Below are positions 7,952 to 16,375 of a stretch of DNA of 45,836 nucleotides, piece by piece (position 1 is the stretch's first letter; every line of letters begins with the position of its first letter). Below the pieces are notes generated by a model, which saw only the letters and a list, made by a program, of their open reading frames with translations, was not told the origin of the DNA and did no database searches. This stretch comes from Caryophanales bacterium UBA7476. GTDB lineage: Bacteria > Bacillota_I > Bacilli_A > RF39 > UBA660. The stretch lies in the NCBI GenBank assembly GCA_002477275.1, contig DLOU01000020.1, forward strand, positions 1-45,836, read 5' to 3'. The translations under genes were made by a program, and so were the position numbers.

Positions 7952-8454
7952 AAAAAGTAATTGAAAGATTAACTGAATTAGGAAAAACAATTAGTACAAT
8001 GGAATCTTGTACTGGTGGAGGAGTAGCAGATGCTATTACAAGTATTGAAGGAGCAAGTGAAGTATTAAGATTTAGTGCTGTAACATATTCTAATGAATAT
8101 AAAATTAAAATGGGTGTAGATAGTGATGTAATAGATAAGTATTCTGTATATAGTCCTGAAGTTGCTCGTGAGATGAGTAAAAATATTTCAGTGTTTGCTG
8201 ATTCTAATTATGGAGTAGGTATTACTGGTAAATTAAATAGAGTAGATAAAAATAATCCTTTTGGGAAAGATAATGTTGTATTTATTTCTATATATGATAG
8301 AGATAATAATAAGTATTATGATTACAGTATAGAAGTAAAAGAAAAGAGTAGAAAAGAAAATAAAGTAGTTGTTATTTCATTAATAGAAGAAGAATTATTA
8401 AATATTTTGTATGAAAAAGAAAATCAAAGTGATAAAGTTAAATTAAAGAAATAG
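7948..8454 (+). CDS. pncC: Nicotinamide-nucleotide amidohydrolase (CinA C-terminal domain)
   Basis: A 168-residue stand-alone CinA C-terminal domain. ESCTGGGVADAI near residue 18 holds the catalytic Ser/Thr region, followed by SAVTYSNEYK and a GITG segment. PncC deamidates NMN to NaMN, linking the NMN branch (PnuC/NadR) to the NadD/NadE branch. In many Bacilli cinA lies between pgsA and recA; here those two genes are adjacent elsewhere in the window, and only this shortened form sits in the NAD operon. The GITGKLNRVD segment replaces the usual proline/glycine-rich loop, a mild oddity. Confidence 0.85.
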   Translation: MKKVIERLTELGKTISTMESCTGGGVADAITSIEGASEVLRFSAVTYSNEYKIKMGVDSDVIDKYSVYSPEVAREMSKNISVFADSNYGVGITGKLNRVDKNNPFGKDNVVFISIYDRDNNKYYDYSIEVKEKSRKENKVVVISLIEEELLNILYEKENQSDKVKLKK

Positions 8455-8469
8455 TTTTTGGAGGATTTT

Positions 8470-8928
8470 ATGAATAATACAAGTTATAGAGTTTTGAAAT
8501 ATTTAGATAAAAAAAAGGATGGTAAAGAAAGAGATTTTTCTACTTATGTTGATGAATTATATAAAAAGTATATTAAAAGTGTTGAAATGCTTAATAGTAA
8601 TTTTGTTATTTCAAAACAAGAATTTTATAAAATATTTTATACTATTTTTGATGTTCTTTCTTTGAGGGGTGTTACTATAGATAGTATTAATTATCAATGT
8701 GAAATGTATTTATATAATATAATTGGTGATTCTATACAAGATAATGTAGATTTAAAATGGTTTATTGATAAGATGTGGTATTTATCTGTTGGTTCTCGAG
8801 ATGACATTAATAAATATAGAGACTCTATACCATTTATTCAAAGGAAGCTTTTAAAAGAACTAAATATTAATGATACAATGTCAGAAAAAATTGATAGAAA
8901 GATTTATACAATGATTTTGATAAAATAA
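8470..8928 (+). CDS. Unknown protein in the NAD operon
   Basis: A 152-residue soluble, mostly helical protein rich in Lys, Asp, Tyr and Ile that I cannot assign. It has no signal peptide, membrane segment or recognisable catalytic motif. The ATG at 8470 follows a strong GGAGG; an upstream in-frame TTG at 8458 overlaps that site and is unlikely. It starts 15 bases after pncC and ends 28 before NAD kinase, so it is co-transcribed with NAD genes. Confidence 0.7.
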   Translation: MNNTSYRVLKYLDKKKDGKERDFSTYVDELYKKYIKSVEMLNSNFVISKQEFYKIFYTIFDVLSLRGVTIDSINYQCEMYLYNIIGDSIQDNVDLKWFIDKMWYLSVGSRDDINKYRDSIPFIQRKLLKELNINDTMSEKIDRKIYTMILIK

Positions 8929-8956
8929 TTATTTGATATAAAAGTGGGGTGGTAAT

Positions 8957-9760
8957 ATGATAAAGAATATTAAACTATTTGTGAATGATAATAAAAAATC
9001 ATTTGAAGTAGGAAAAGTTGTTAAGGAAAAACTTAATCAAAATGGATTTAATATTACTAAAAAGAATTTTGATTTAGCAATTGCAGTTGGTGGAGATGGT
9101 GCTTTTCTTAGAATGGTTAAAACTAATAATTTTAGTACTAAACCATATTATGTTGGAATTAATGCTGGAACACTTGGTTTTATGCAAGAAGTAAAAGTAG
9201 ATGAAATAAGTAAATTTATAGAAGAAATTAAGAATGGGAAATTTGCTGTAGATGTGATTGGTATTCAAGAAACTGAAGTTAATCATAAAGAAGGTAATTC
9301 TAGATTTTGTTCTTTAAATGAAATTGTTATTAGAGATGAAAATTTTAGATTGTTAAGAACTGGTATTAGTATTAATAAGAATGAAGATTTACTTGAGAAC
9401 TTTGTTGGTGATGGAATACTAATTACAACTTCTAGTGGTTCAACTGCTCATAATTTAAGTTATGGTGGAAGTATTGTTTTTCCAAATTTTAGTACATTAC
9501 AAATCACTCCGCTTGGACCAATTAATTCTAAGAGTTATAGAACATTACCTAATTCAGTTATTATTCCAGATCATCAAAAAATAATTATTAATCCTGATAA
9601 TAAGAATTTGATGGTAACTATAGATGGAGAAAATAATATATATCAAGATGTAGAGAATATTACTACTGAAATAGCTAATAAAAAAATAAAATTATTACGT
9701 TTTAGTCATTATAACTTTCCTCAAAAAATTAATGAAAAATTGCTATCAAATGAAAATTAA
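8957..9760 (+). CDS. nadK: NAD kinase
   Basis: A 267-residue ATP-NAD kinase that makes NADP. The GGDGAFLR motif (GGDG) is near residues 48-55, followed by GINAGTLGF; the second conserved region SSGSTAHNLSYGGSI is near 159, corresponding to the usual TGSTAYNLSAGG. Length and motif order are normal for Firmicutes. The preceding GTGGGGTGG is a G-rich ribosome site. It completes the route from vitamins to NADP within one operon. Confidence 0.93.
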   Translation: MIKNIKLFVNDNKKSFEVGKVVKEKLNQNGFNITKKNFDLAIAVGGDGAFLRMVKTNNFSTKPYYVGINAGTLGFMQEVKVDEISKFIEEIKNGKFAVDVIGIQETEVNHKEGNSRFCSLNEIVIRDENFRLLRTGISINKNEDLLENFVGDGILITTSSGSTAHNLSYGGSIVFPNFSTLQITPLGPINSKSYRTLPNSVIIPDHQKIIINPDNKNLMVTIDGENNIYQDVENITTEIANKKIKLLRFSHYNFPQKINEKLLSNEN

Positions 9761-9783
9761 GATATAATTTAAGTGGTGATTAT

Positions 9784-10617
9784 ATGAAAAAAGAATATGC
9801 TTCTGAAGAAGAATTTTTAAAAGATTATAATAAAAATGACTTTGAACTATTATCTTTAACTACTGATATTTTAATATTTAGTGTTTCTAGTGAAGAAGAA
9901 TCTAACTATCGTAAAACAGATAAGAAAAAGATGAGTATTCTTATGGTTAAGAGAGATGAATATCCTTTTAAAGATATGTGGTGTCTTCCTGGAGGATTTG
10001 TTGATGTAAAAGAAAATCTAGATGATGCTCCAAAAAGAATTCTTAAAAGAGAAACTAATTTGGATAATATTTACTTAGAACAGTTATATACTTTTGGTGA
10101 TGTTAATCGTGATCCAAGAATGAGAATAATATCTACTTCATATATGGCTTTAATTGATAAAAATAGATTTGATACTAAACTTAACCCTAAAGCTTCTTGG
10201 TTTGATATAGTCTTATGTGAAGAAAAGGGTAATCTAGTAGATATAGTTTTAGATAATGGTAATGAAACTATTAGTTTTACAATTAAGAAAGAGTTAAGGG
10301 AAAAGACTACTGATAGATATGATTTTAAGGTTGTAAAAAATAATAAAATAGCTTTTGATCATCCTAAAGTTATTCTTTCAGGTATGGAAAGATTAAAAAA
10401 TAAAATAGAGTATACTGATATAGTATTTAATATGATGCCAGAATTATTTACTCTTGGTGAACTTCAACAAGTTTATGAAATAATATTAAATAGGAAACTA
10501 CTTGATCCAGCTTTTAGAAGAATAATTGCTAAGAAGACTGAAAAAACTGATATTGTAAAAAAAGGTGAGGGACATAGACCTAGTTATTTATTTAGATATA
10601 AGGATAACAAAAAATAA
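9784..10617 (+). CDS. nrtR: NrtR-type Nudix-related transcriptional regulator
   Basis: 277 residues: an N-terminal Nudix-fold domain (about 25-200) followed by a winged helix (about 205-277, with FTLGELQQVYEIILN and the basic tail GHRPSYLFR). The Nudix box at about 71-94 is degenerate: the REUXEE core reads RILKRET, lacking catalytic acidic residues, as expected for NrtR proteins, which sense ADP-ribose or related NAD metabolites instead of hydrolysing them. It is the last gene of the NAD operon, so it likely represses its own transcription through the palindromes at 50-155. Ligand and operators are inferred. Confidence 0.88.
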   Translation: MKKEYASEEEFLKDYNKNDFELLSLTTDILIFSVSSEEESNYRKTDKKKMSILMVKRDEYPFKDMWCLPGGFVDVKENLDDAPKRILKRETNLDNIYLEQLYTFGDVNRDPRMRIISTSYMALIDKNRFDTKLNPKASWFDIVLCEEKGNLVDIVLDNGNETISFTIKKELREKTTDRYDFKVVKNNKIAFDHPKVILSGMERLKNKIEYTDIVFNMMPELFTLGELQQVYEIILNRKLLDPAFRRIIAKKTEKTDIVKKGEGHRPSYLFRYKDNKK

Positions 10618-10638
10618 GTATTTCTACTTATTTTTTTT
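10609..10638. terminator. Bidirectional terminator between nrtR and spoVIF-like gene
   Basis: AAAAAATAAGTA (10609-10620), a four-base loop and its T-rich complement ending in eight T form an intrinsic terminator. The A tract and T tract make it usable on both strands, fitting the convergent genes. The stem overlaps the nrtR stop region and touches the stop of the minus-strand gene. Confidence 0.75.
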
Positions 10639-10876
10639 AAAACATTTTATCAATTCCTTTTGGAATATTATCATTAACTATTGTGTTAATGATTTTTTCT
10701 TCTTGTTCTTTTGTTACTGGTTTACCTGTTAAGTTACTTAGTTCATTTATTACTTCTTTTAGTGTTTTTTCATCTTTCATATTTCCATCTTGTATTTTTT
10801 TAGCTAGTGATAAAATAGTATCTTTATCTACATTAGTTTTATTTTCTACCTTTTTAAAGAAATTATCTCCAAACAT
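10637..10876 (-). CDS. spoVIF: Stage VI sporulation protein F-like
   Basis: A 79-residue soluble helical protein matching the pattern of SpoVIF from Bacillus: KKVENKTNV-type start, DGNMKDEKTLKEVINELSN, the GKPVTKEQEEKI turn and the IVNDNIPKGIDKMF end. In Bacillus, SpoVIF is needed for spore coat maturation late in sporulation. The start has AGGAGG, but that site is buried in a perfect hairpin (10883-10910). It follows der and a small coiled-coil gene on the same strand. Confidence 0.7.
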   Translation of the reverse strand: MFGDNFFKKVENKTNVDKDTILSLAKKIQDGNMKDEKTLKEVINELSNLTGKPVTKEQEEKIINTIVNDNIPKGIDKMF

Positions 10877-10882
10877 AAAAAC

Positions 10883-10910
10883 CTCCTAAAGTATTATATG
10901 ACTTTAGGAG
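10883..10910 (-). promoter_or_regulatory. Perfect hairpin enclosing the Shine-Dalgarno site of spoVIF-like gene
   Basis: CTCCTAAAGT (10883-10892) and ACTTTAGGAG (10901-10910) form a perfect 10-bp stem with an 8-base loop. On the minus strand the 3' arm is the AGGAG of the ribosome site, followed by GTTTTT and the ATG. It could be a weak terminator for the der transcript, a switch that hides the ribosome site, or both. Confidence 0.55.
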
Positions 10911-10921
10911 ATTTAATTAAC

Positions 10922-11113
10922 TTATCTTGATTTCTTTTCAATTATTTTTTCTAATTTTTCTATTTTTTGATTAAGTGAATCACATTGAATTCTAAATTGA
11001 TCAAGAGTAATGGATTTTTTTTGATATCTTTCATTTAGAATTTCATAAGCTTTTTTTAATCCTTCTAGTTCTTTTTCTGCTTGTTCTTTTGATTTACCAA
11101 AACTAAAAAACAT
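10922..11113 (-). CDS. Small coiled-coil protein downstream of der
   Basis: About 63 residues (67 from the upstream ATG at 11125), starting MFFSFGKSKEQAEKELEGLKKAY and continuing as a charged heptad-like helix to the end. No family recognised. It begins one base after the der TAA if the ATG at 11113 is used; two in-frame ATGs at 11125 and 11122 overlap der and sit close to an AGAAGGG site, so the exact start is open. Co-transcribed with der. Confidence 0.65.
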   Translation of the reverse strand: MFFSFGKSKEQAEKELEGLKKAYEILNERYQKKSITLDQFRIQCDSLNQKIEKLEKIIEKKSR

Positions 11114-11114
11114 A

Positions 11115-12422
11115 TTAATCATCATCCCTTCTATTTTTGAATTGTAGTGTTATTGGTGTTCCTTCTAAATCAAAACTTTCTCTTATTTTATTTTCTAAAT
11201 ATCTCTCATATGAGAAATGTACTAAACCTTTATCATTTACTCTAAAAGTAAATTTAGGAGGTTTAATTCCAGTTTGATTAACAAAATATATTTTTAATCT
11301 TTTGCCTTTATAACTAGGTGGAATATTAAGTTGATATGCATCATTTATTACATTATTTAAAAGATTTGTTTTTATTTCTTTCTTAATGTTTTCTCCAACC
11401 TTTACTACTTCAGGCATTAGAGTGTTAATTCTTTTTTTAGTTAGTGCAGATAAGAATACTATTGGTGCATATGGAGCAAATTGAAATTCAGTTCTCATTA
11501 ATTTTTTATAATCAGTAATAGATGTATCCTTAACAGTATCCCACTTGTTAACTACAAATATTAAACCTTTACCTTTTTCAATAGCGTAGCCAGCTATATG
11601 TTTATCATGTTCTTTTATCCCTTCTTCGGCATTTATAACAACTAAACATATATCACTTCTATCTATAGCTCTCATAGAACGTACTAAACTATATTTTTCT
11701 ACCGATTCAAATATTTTTCCTTTTTTTCTCATACCAGCTGTATCAATTACAACATATTCTTCTTTATTATATTTAACTACTGAATCTATTGAATCACGAG
11801 TAGTTCCTGCAATATTACTAACAACAACTCTTTCTTCATTTAGTAGTGCATTCATTAGACTACTTTTACCAACATTAGGTCTTCCTATCATGCAGAATTT
11901 TAATCTATCATCGACAATTTCCTCTTCATGTGTATTAAAATCCATACATATAGTTTCAAGTAAATCATGATATCCAGTATTATGAATAGCACTTATTGGT
12001 ACATAAGTATCAAATCCAAGTTCATAGAAATCATAAATATTATCTTTAGCTTCTTTAACATCAACTTTGTTAATAGCAACAATAACTCTTTTTTTAGACT
12101 TTCTAAGTAGGTCTCTTACAACAAAATCATTTTGAGTTAATCCTTCTTTTCCATCTGTAACAAATACTATAACATCAGCTTCTTCAATTGCTATTTCAGC
12201 TTGTACTTTTATTTCATTATTAAATATTTCTTTAGATACATCTATACCACCAGTATCTATAAGATTAAATTTATATTTTTCATATGTTACTTGTTCATAT
12301 ATTCTATCTCTTGTGATACCAGGGGTGTCTTCAATAATAGATATTTTCTTACCTGCTATCTTATTAAATAGAGTACTCTTACCAACATTAGGTCTTCCAA
12401 TTAGTGCAACTGTTGGAATCAT
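11115..12422 (-). CDS. der: Ribosome biogenesis GTPase Der (EngA)
   Basis: 435 residues with two tandem GTPase domains, the hallmark of Der. The first has GRPNVGKSTLF near residue 8 and DTGG; the second has GRPNVGKSSLM near 180, DTAG and NKWD. A C-terminal KH-like domain with the IPPSYKGKRLKIYF segment follows from about 350. It acts in 50S subunit assembly. A Bacilli-like neighbourhood (der near hup) is kept. The promoter lies just upstream at 12449-12479. Confidence 0.97.
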   Translation of the reverse strand: MIPTVALIGRPNVGKSTLFNKIAGKKISIIEDTPGITRDRIYEQVTYEKYKFNLIDTGGIDVSKEIFNNEIKVQAEIAIEEADVIVFVTDGKEGLTQNDFVVRDLLRKSKKRVIVAINKVDVKEAKDNIYDFYELGFDTYVPISAIHNTGYHDLLETICMDFNTHEEEIVDDRLKFCMIGRPNVGKSSLMNALLNEERVVVSNIAGTTRDSIDSVVKYNKEEYVVIDTAGMRKKGKIFESVEKYSLVRSMRAIDRSDICLVVINAEEGIKEHDKHIAGYAIEKGKGLIFVVNKWDTVKDTSITDYKKLMRTEFQFAPYAPIVFLSALTKKRINTLMPEVVKVGENIKKEIKTNLLNNVINDAYQLNIPPSYKGKRLKIYFVNQTGIKPPKFTFRVNDKGLVHFSYERYLENKIRESFDLEGTPITLQFKNRRDDD

Positions 12423-12448
12423 AATACCATCTCCCTTTGTGTTGTAAT

Positions 12449-12479
12449 ATTATACCATATTCTTTCTAAATTGTAACAA
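12449..12479 (-). promoter_or_regulatory. Promoter of der
   Basis: On the minus strand a TATAAT with upstream TGG (extended -10) lies at 12454-12449, with a TTGTTA-like -35 19 bases further upstream. The -10 is about 27 bases from the der ATG. Confidence 0.6.
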
Positions 12480-12596
12480 AATTAATTCATTTATACAATT
12501 ATTATGAATTATAGTAGACACTTTTTTTCTTTAAAATTGTACATTTTATTACATAGATATTACATATTTTTCATATACACAAAAGATTCATGGTGT

Positions 12597-12602
12597 TATA
12601 AT
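12597..12602 (+). promoter_or_regulatory. -10 box before the membrane protein pair
   Basis: TATAAT preceded by TGGTGT, 21 bases before the ATG at 12624. No clear -35 is seen at 16-18 bases upstream, so the assignment rests on the -10 and its position. Confidence 0.45.
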
Positions 12603-12623
12603 TTAAGTATAGGAGGCGTTTTT

Positions 12624-13334
12624 ATGAATGAAAAAACAAAAACTAGATGGTTTGATAATCCAGATATTTTAACTACCGTTATAATATTATTATCGGCTTC
12701 AATAGTACTATTGTCACAAGCAATGGCAGTAAATAGTGATGTAACAGGCTTTTTAATGCTTAGAAATTTATTTAATCATAACTTTACTTATATAGCTGCT
12801 ATTATGTATTTTGCACTTTTAAAAACAAAAATAGGAAGACGTAATTTTAATATAATAACAGTATTCTATATAATACTTTATGTTTTAAATACTGTTGCTT
12901 CCATATTTACTATTTTTCAATCATTTACAGTACCATCAATTTTATCTTTTGTTCTTAACTTTTTAATCCTTGGTTATATGTGTTATACTTTTTTACCAGA
13001 TACAAGACTTTGGAAAGATTTGAATTTAGAAAAACTTCCATTTGATGAGATAAAAAATGATTGGTATTTCTATATTATATGTATAGTTAGTCTTGTATTA
13101 CTATTAGTTAACTTAATCTATTCAGTTGATTTTAATGGAGTAGTTACTACACTTCTTGATATGTGTTTTATTGTTTTGTTTGGTAGATATATTTATCTTT
13201 ATAAGAATTATGTTGATTCTGATAAATTGAAAAAAATAGAAAATAAGACTAAAAAACAAATAGAAGAAAATATTAAGAAGAATAAAAAAGAAGATAAGAA
13301 TGACAAAGAATCTTCAGAAAAGGATGATAAATAA
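12624..13334 (+). CDS. Unknown multi-pass membrane protein
   Basis: 236 residues with about six hydrophobic segments (about 17-35, 40-62, 70-95, 98-115, 140-162, 168-182) and a long Lys/Glu-rich cytoplasmic tail ending EDKNDKESSEKDDK. No known family. The ATG at 12624 after AGGAGG is chosen; the frame is open 40 codons further up, but those codons cover the promoter. Its TAA overlaps the ATG of the next gene, so the two are translated together. Confidence 0.75.
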   Translation: MNEKTKTRWFDNPDILTTVIILLSASIVLLSQAMAVNSDVTGFLMLRNLFNHNFTYIAAIMYFALLKTKIGRRNFNIITVFYIILYVLNTVASIFTIFQSFTVPSILSFVLNFLILGYMCYTFLPDTRLWKDLNLEKLPFDEIKNDWYFYIICIVSLVLLLVNLIYSVDFNGVVTTLLDMCFIVLFGRYIYLYKNYVDSDKLKKIENKTKKQIEENIKKNKKEDKNDKESSEKDDK

Positions 13335-13669
13335 TGGAAAAAAATTTATTTGATCAAATTAAAGAAGAAAAACAAGATATTCCCAAAATGGATAAAGCAA
13401 TTAAGGAAGTTAAGGGACATAAATATAATTTTTATCAAAAAGTATCTATAATTACAATGCTTACTTGTTTTGTAATTGGTATAGTACTTGGTAACTTATT
13501 TCCATCTTGTATATCAGGAGGTCTTTATTCAGCAACTTGTACTAATACAGAGTTTAATGTTTCATTAACTTTATTATTCTGGTTTATTACATTTTTAATC
13601 TGTATGATGATGTATGCTGTTGGACATATTATCAGTTTACTTGAAAAAATATCTCAAAATCTTAAATAA
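13334..13669 (+). CDS. Small two-helix membrane protein
   Basis: 111 residues: a charged cytoplasmic N-terminus (about 1-35), a first membrane helix at about 38-55, a short outside loop with two Cys (PSCISGGLYSATC) and a second membrane helix at about 75-100. The ATG shares its first base with the stop of the preceding membrane gene (TAATG), so the products probably interact or are dosed together. No family recognised. Confidence 0.7.
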   Translation: MEKNLFDQIKEEKQDIPKMDKAIKEVKGHKYNFYQKVSIITMLTCFVIGIVLGNLFPSCISGGLYSATCTNTEFNVSLTLLFWFITFLICMMMYAVGHIISLLEKISQNLK

Positions 13670-13797
13670 TTGGTGTTTTATAGCGAAAAATCGTATAAAA
13701 ATAGTTTATTTTTGTTGTATTTTTAAAATAGATGTGATAAGTTATATATGTAAGCATGGTATTTGCTTAATATAATTTTAAGGGAGGTAAATTTAAT

Positions 13798-14073
13798 ATG
13801 AAGAAAGTTGAATTAGTAGAAGCTGTTGCTACAAAAACAGGTTTAACTAAAGCTGATGCTACTCGTGCTATTGAAGCTACTTTTGAAGTAATCTCAGGAG
13901 CTTTAGCAAAAGGAGATAAAGTACCAGTAGTAGGTTTCGGAACTTTTGCAGTATCAAAGAGAGCTGCTCGTGAAGGACATAATCCAAGAACTGGAGAAAA
14001 AGTTACAATTCCTGCACGTATCGCTCCAGTATTCAAAGCTGGATCTGCTCTTAAAGATGCAGTTAATAAATAA
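13798..14073 (+). CDS. hup: HU-type DNA-binding protein
   Basis: A 91-residue nucleoid protein of the HU/IHF family. The beta-arm region shows VPVVGFGTFAVSKRAAREGHNPRTGE followed by IPARIAPVFKAG, the near-invariant DNA-binding arm. A strong GGGAGG site precedes the ATG. Codon use is less AT-skewed (GCT, GGA, CGT), as usual for a highly expressed gene. It ends in a strong terminator and sits near der, as in Bacilli. Confidence 0.96.
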   Translation: MKKVELVEAVATKTGLTKADATRAIEATFEVISGALAKGDKVPVVGFGTFAVSKRAAREGHNPRTGEKVTIPARIAPVFKAGSALKDAVNK

Positions 14074-14092
14074 GAATAATAGTTACTTATTT

Positions 14093-14121
14093 AAGACAGG
14101 TTTTATACCTGTCTTTTTTAT
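14093..14121 (+). terminator. hup terminator
   Basis: AAGACAGGT (14093-14101) and ACCTGTCTT (14107-14115) form a 9-bp stem with a 5-base loop, followed by six T. Strong intrinsic terminator 19 bases after hup. Confidence 0.9.
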
Positions 14122-14127
14122 GTAAAG

Positions 14128-14161
14128 AAGACTAACTAAATTTCTAAAGTTAGTCTTTTTT
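14128..14161 (+). terminator. Second, tandem terminator after hup
   Basis: AAGACTAACT (14128-14137) pairs with AGTTAGTCTT (14148-14157), followed by T residues. It lies 12 bases after the first hup terminator, and dgkA transcription probably starts right after it (TATAAT at 14166-14171). Confidence 0.85.
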
Positions 14162-14188
14162 GTTGTATAATATTATTAGGAGTGAGAA

Positions 14189-14548
14189 ATGAAAAAATTT
14201 TTAATGAGCTTTAGATATGCTATAGATGGGATTATCTATGTTTTTAAGAATGAATTTAATATGAGAATTCATTTACTTGCTGTTATAGCAGTTGTAATTT
14301 GTGGACTTATTTTTGATATTAGTAAAACATCTTTTATTATATGCATTATTTTGTTTGGATTGGTACTTTCAGCAGAATGTTTTAACACTGCTATTGAAAT
14401 ACTCAACAACATGGTGGTTCGAATGAATAAAGATGAACGTTATATTGCTGCAGGACATTCTAAAGATGTTGCTGCGGGTGGAGTATTAATATTGGCTATT
14501 TGTAGTGCTATTATTGGATTAATGATTTTTATACCAAAAATATTCTAG
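14189..14548 (+). CDS. dgkA: Diacylglycerol/undecaprenol kinase
   Basis: A 119-residue member of the small integral membrane kinase family. Motifs AECFNTAIE (about 67-75) and KDVAAGGVL (about 91-99) hold the conserved Glu/Asn and Lys-Asp residues, with three membrane helices. In Firmicutes this enzyme phosphorylates undecaprenol and so recycles the lipid carrier for cell wall synthesis. It is followed 10 bases later by cca. Confidence 0.93.
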   Translation: MKKFLMSFRYAIDGIIYVFKNEFNMRIHLLAVIAVVICGLIFDISKTSFIICIILFGLVLSAECFNTAIEILNNMVVRMNKDERYIAAGHSKDVAAGGVLILAICSAIIGLMIFIPKIF

Positions 14549-14558
14549 GAGGAAAAAA

Positions 14559-15665
14559 ATGTTAGATGCGGCATTAAAAATAATAAATAAGATAGAAGAG
14601 AATGGTTATAAAGCCTATATTGTAGGTGGCTTTGTTAGAGATTATATTTTAGGAATAGAATCTAGTGATGTTGATATTTGTACTAGCGCTAAACCTAAGG
14701 AATTAGTTGAAATATTTGAGGGAGCAGTACTTCCAAAAGATGATTATGGTTCAGTAAGTTTACTTGTTAAAAATACTACTTTTCAAATAACAACATTTAG
14801 AACAGAAGTTGATTATTTAGATTATAGGCATCCTGAAGAGATAGAGTATGTTAATGATCTAAATGAAGATTTAATTAGACGTGATTTTACTATTAATACT
14901 ATTTGTATGGATAAAGATGGAAATATCATTGATAGACTTGGTGGAAGAGAAGATCTAGATAAAAAGATTATTAGAACTGTAGGGAAAAGTTTTGATAGAT
15001 TTCATGAAGATGCACTTAGAATTTTAAGGGCAGTTAGATTTTCGACTAAACTTGATTTTAAATTAAGTGATGAAGTGATAGAAGGTATAAAGAAAAATAA
15101 AGAGTTATTAAATAATATATCTTATTCTAGAAAAAAAGAAGAACTTGATAAAATATTTACTTGTAGTAATGCTAAGAAAGGAATTTCTTTATTAATTAAG
15201 TTAGGACTAGATAAAGTTCTTGGACTTCGTAATTTAGATAAAGTAGAGGTTACAGAATCATTAATTGGAATATGGTCTGTAATAGAAGTAGATGATGATA
15301 CATATCCATTTACTAATAATGAAAAGGAATTAATATCTAAAGTTAGGGACGCTTTAAAAGTTAATAATCTAGATCCATATAATCTCTATAAATATGGATT
15401 ATATGTGAATAGTACAGCAGGGATACTTAAAAAGATTCCTAGAGAAGATGTTGCTAGAAATTATGAAAAACTTGTCATTCAGACTAGAAAAGACTTAGAC
15501 ATTACAAGTAATGATATAATAGAGAAACTTGGATTTAAACCTGGTCCTTCTATAAGTAAAATATATACAACTCTTGAAAAAGAGGTATTATATAAAAGAC
15601 TTGATAATAATAAAGATGCTATAATAAATTATTGTCTTGAAAATTTTTCTGGTGATATTATATAA
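14559..15665 (+). CDS. cca: CCA tRNA nucleotidyltransferase
   Basis: A 368-residue class II nucleotidyltransferase. VGGFVRDYILG with SSDVDI (metal-binding DxD) lies at about 21-42; RRDFTINTICMD near 110 and the ERxxE-like helix segment FHEDALRILRAVRF near 147 complete the head and neck. It repairs or adds the CCA end of tRNAs; the poly(A) polymerase family shares these motifs, but Bacilli enzymes of this size are CCA-adding. The neighbourhood with dnaD and nth is Bacillus-like. Confidence 0.92.
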   Translation: MLDAALKIINKIEENGYKAYIVGGFVRDYILGIESSDVDICTSAKPKELVEIFEGAVLPKDDYGSVSLLVKNTTFQITTFRTEVDYLDYRHPEEIEYVNDLNEDLIRRDFTINTICMDKDGNIIDRLGGREDLDKKIIRTVGKSFDRFHEDALRILRAVRFSTKLDFKLSDEVIEGIKKNKELLNNISYSRKKEELDKIFTCSNAKKGISLLIKLGLDKVLGLRNLDKVEVTESLIGIWSVIEVDDDTYPFTNNEKELISKVRDALKVNNLDPYNLYKYGLYVNSTAGILKKIPREDVARNYEKLVIQTRKDLDITSNDIIEKLGFKPGPSISKIYTTLEKEVLYKRLDNNKDAIINYCLENFSGDII

Positions 15666-15703
15666 AAAATAGTTATAATATATAACAAAGGAGGTAGGTA
15701 CAT

Positions 15704-16375
15704 ATGGATAAAAAATTAATTGAACTTTATAAATGTGGAAATATGACTATTCCACTTTATATTTTAAAGAATAGGTCTAAGCTAAAGTTAGAACTTGATG
15801 AGTTTGTTTTTCTTATGTACTTATACAATAAAGGTAATGATATAATATTTAATCCTGGAGAAATAAGTGAAGAATTAGGACTTTCTTTAGAAGAAGTTAT
15901 GACTTTTATTTCAAAGTTAACTGAGAAGAAATACGTGAGAGTTAAATCCATAAAGAATGATAAAGATATTATTGAGGATAAAATTAATTTAGATTATTTT
16001 TATCAACGTGTTTCTTTAATTATGGTAGGAGATGCTGTTAAAGAAAAGGGAGATGTAGAGAGTAGTGTATTTTCTTTTATTGAAAAAGAATTTGGTAGAA
16101 CACTTAGCCCGGTTGAAGTTGAGATAATTAAATCTTGGCTTGAGAATGGTTATACAGATGAACTAGTTAAAGAAGCAGTTAAAGAGGCTGTATTTAATGG
16201 TGTTAGTAATTTACGCTACATTGATAAAATACTTTATGAATGGCAAAAGAAAGGTATTAAGAATAAGAAGGATGTAGAAAAAAATAGAGAAGCATTTAGA
16301 AAGAAAGAAAAAGAAGAACCGGTAGAAGAAGAATTATTTGATTATAACTGGTTTGAAGATGATGATGATGAATAA
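15704..16375 (+). CDS. dnaD: DnaD-family replication initiation protein
   Basis: 223 residues: an N-terminal winged-helix part (about 20-100, with LYNKGNDIIFNPGEISEELG), then the C-terminal DnaD/DnaB2 domain (about 120-200) with the YTDELVKEAVKEAVFNG and LRYIDKILYEW motif, and an acidic tail. DnaD acts in loading the replicative helicase at the origin in Bacilli. A perfect GGAGG is present. It overlaps nth, the same gene pair as in Bacillus. Confidence 0.92.
   Translation: MDKKLIELYKCGNMTIPLYILKNRSKLKLELDEFVFLMYLYNKGNDIIFNPGEISEELGLSLEEVMTFISKLTEKKYVRVKSIKNDKDIIEDKINLDYFYQRVSLIMVGDAVKEKGDVESSVFSFIEKEFGRTLSPVEVEIIKSWLENGYTDELVKEAVKEAVFNGVSNLRYIDKILYEWQKKGIKNKKDVEKNREAFRKKEKEEPVEEELFDYNWFEDDDDE

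Noticed and set aside
13750..13775. Inverted repeat TAAGCA / TTGCTTA before hup as an operator
   Set aside because: Arms are only 5-6 bp with an uneven loop; too weak in this base composition to call.
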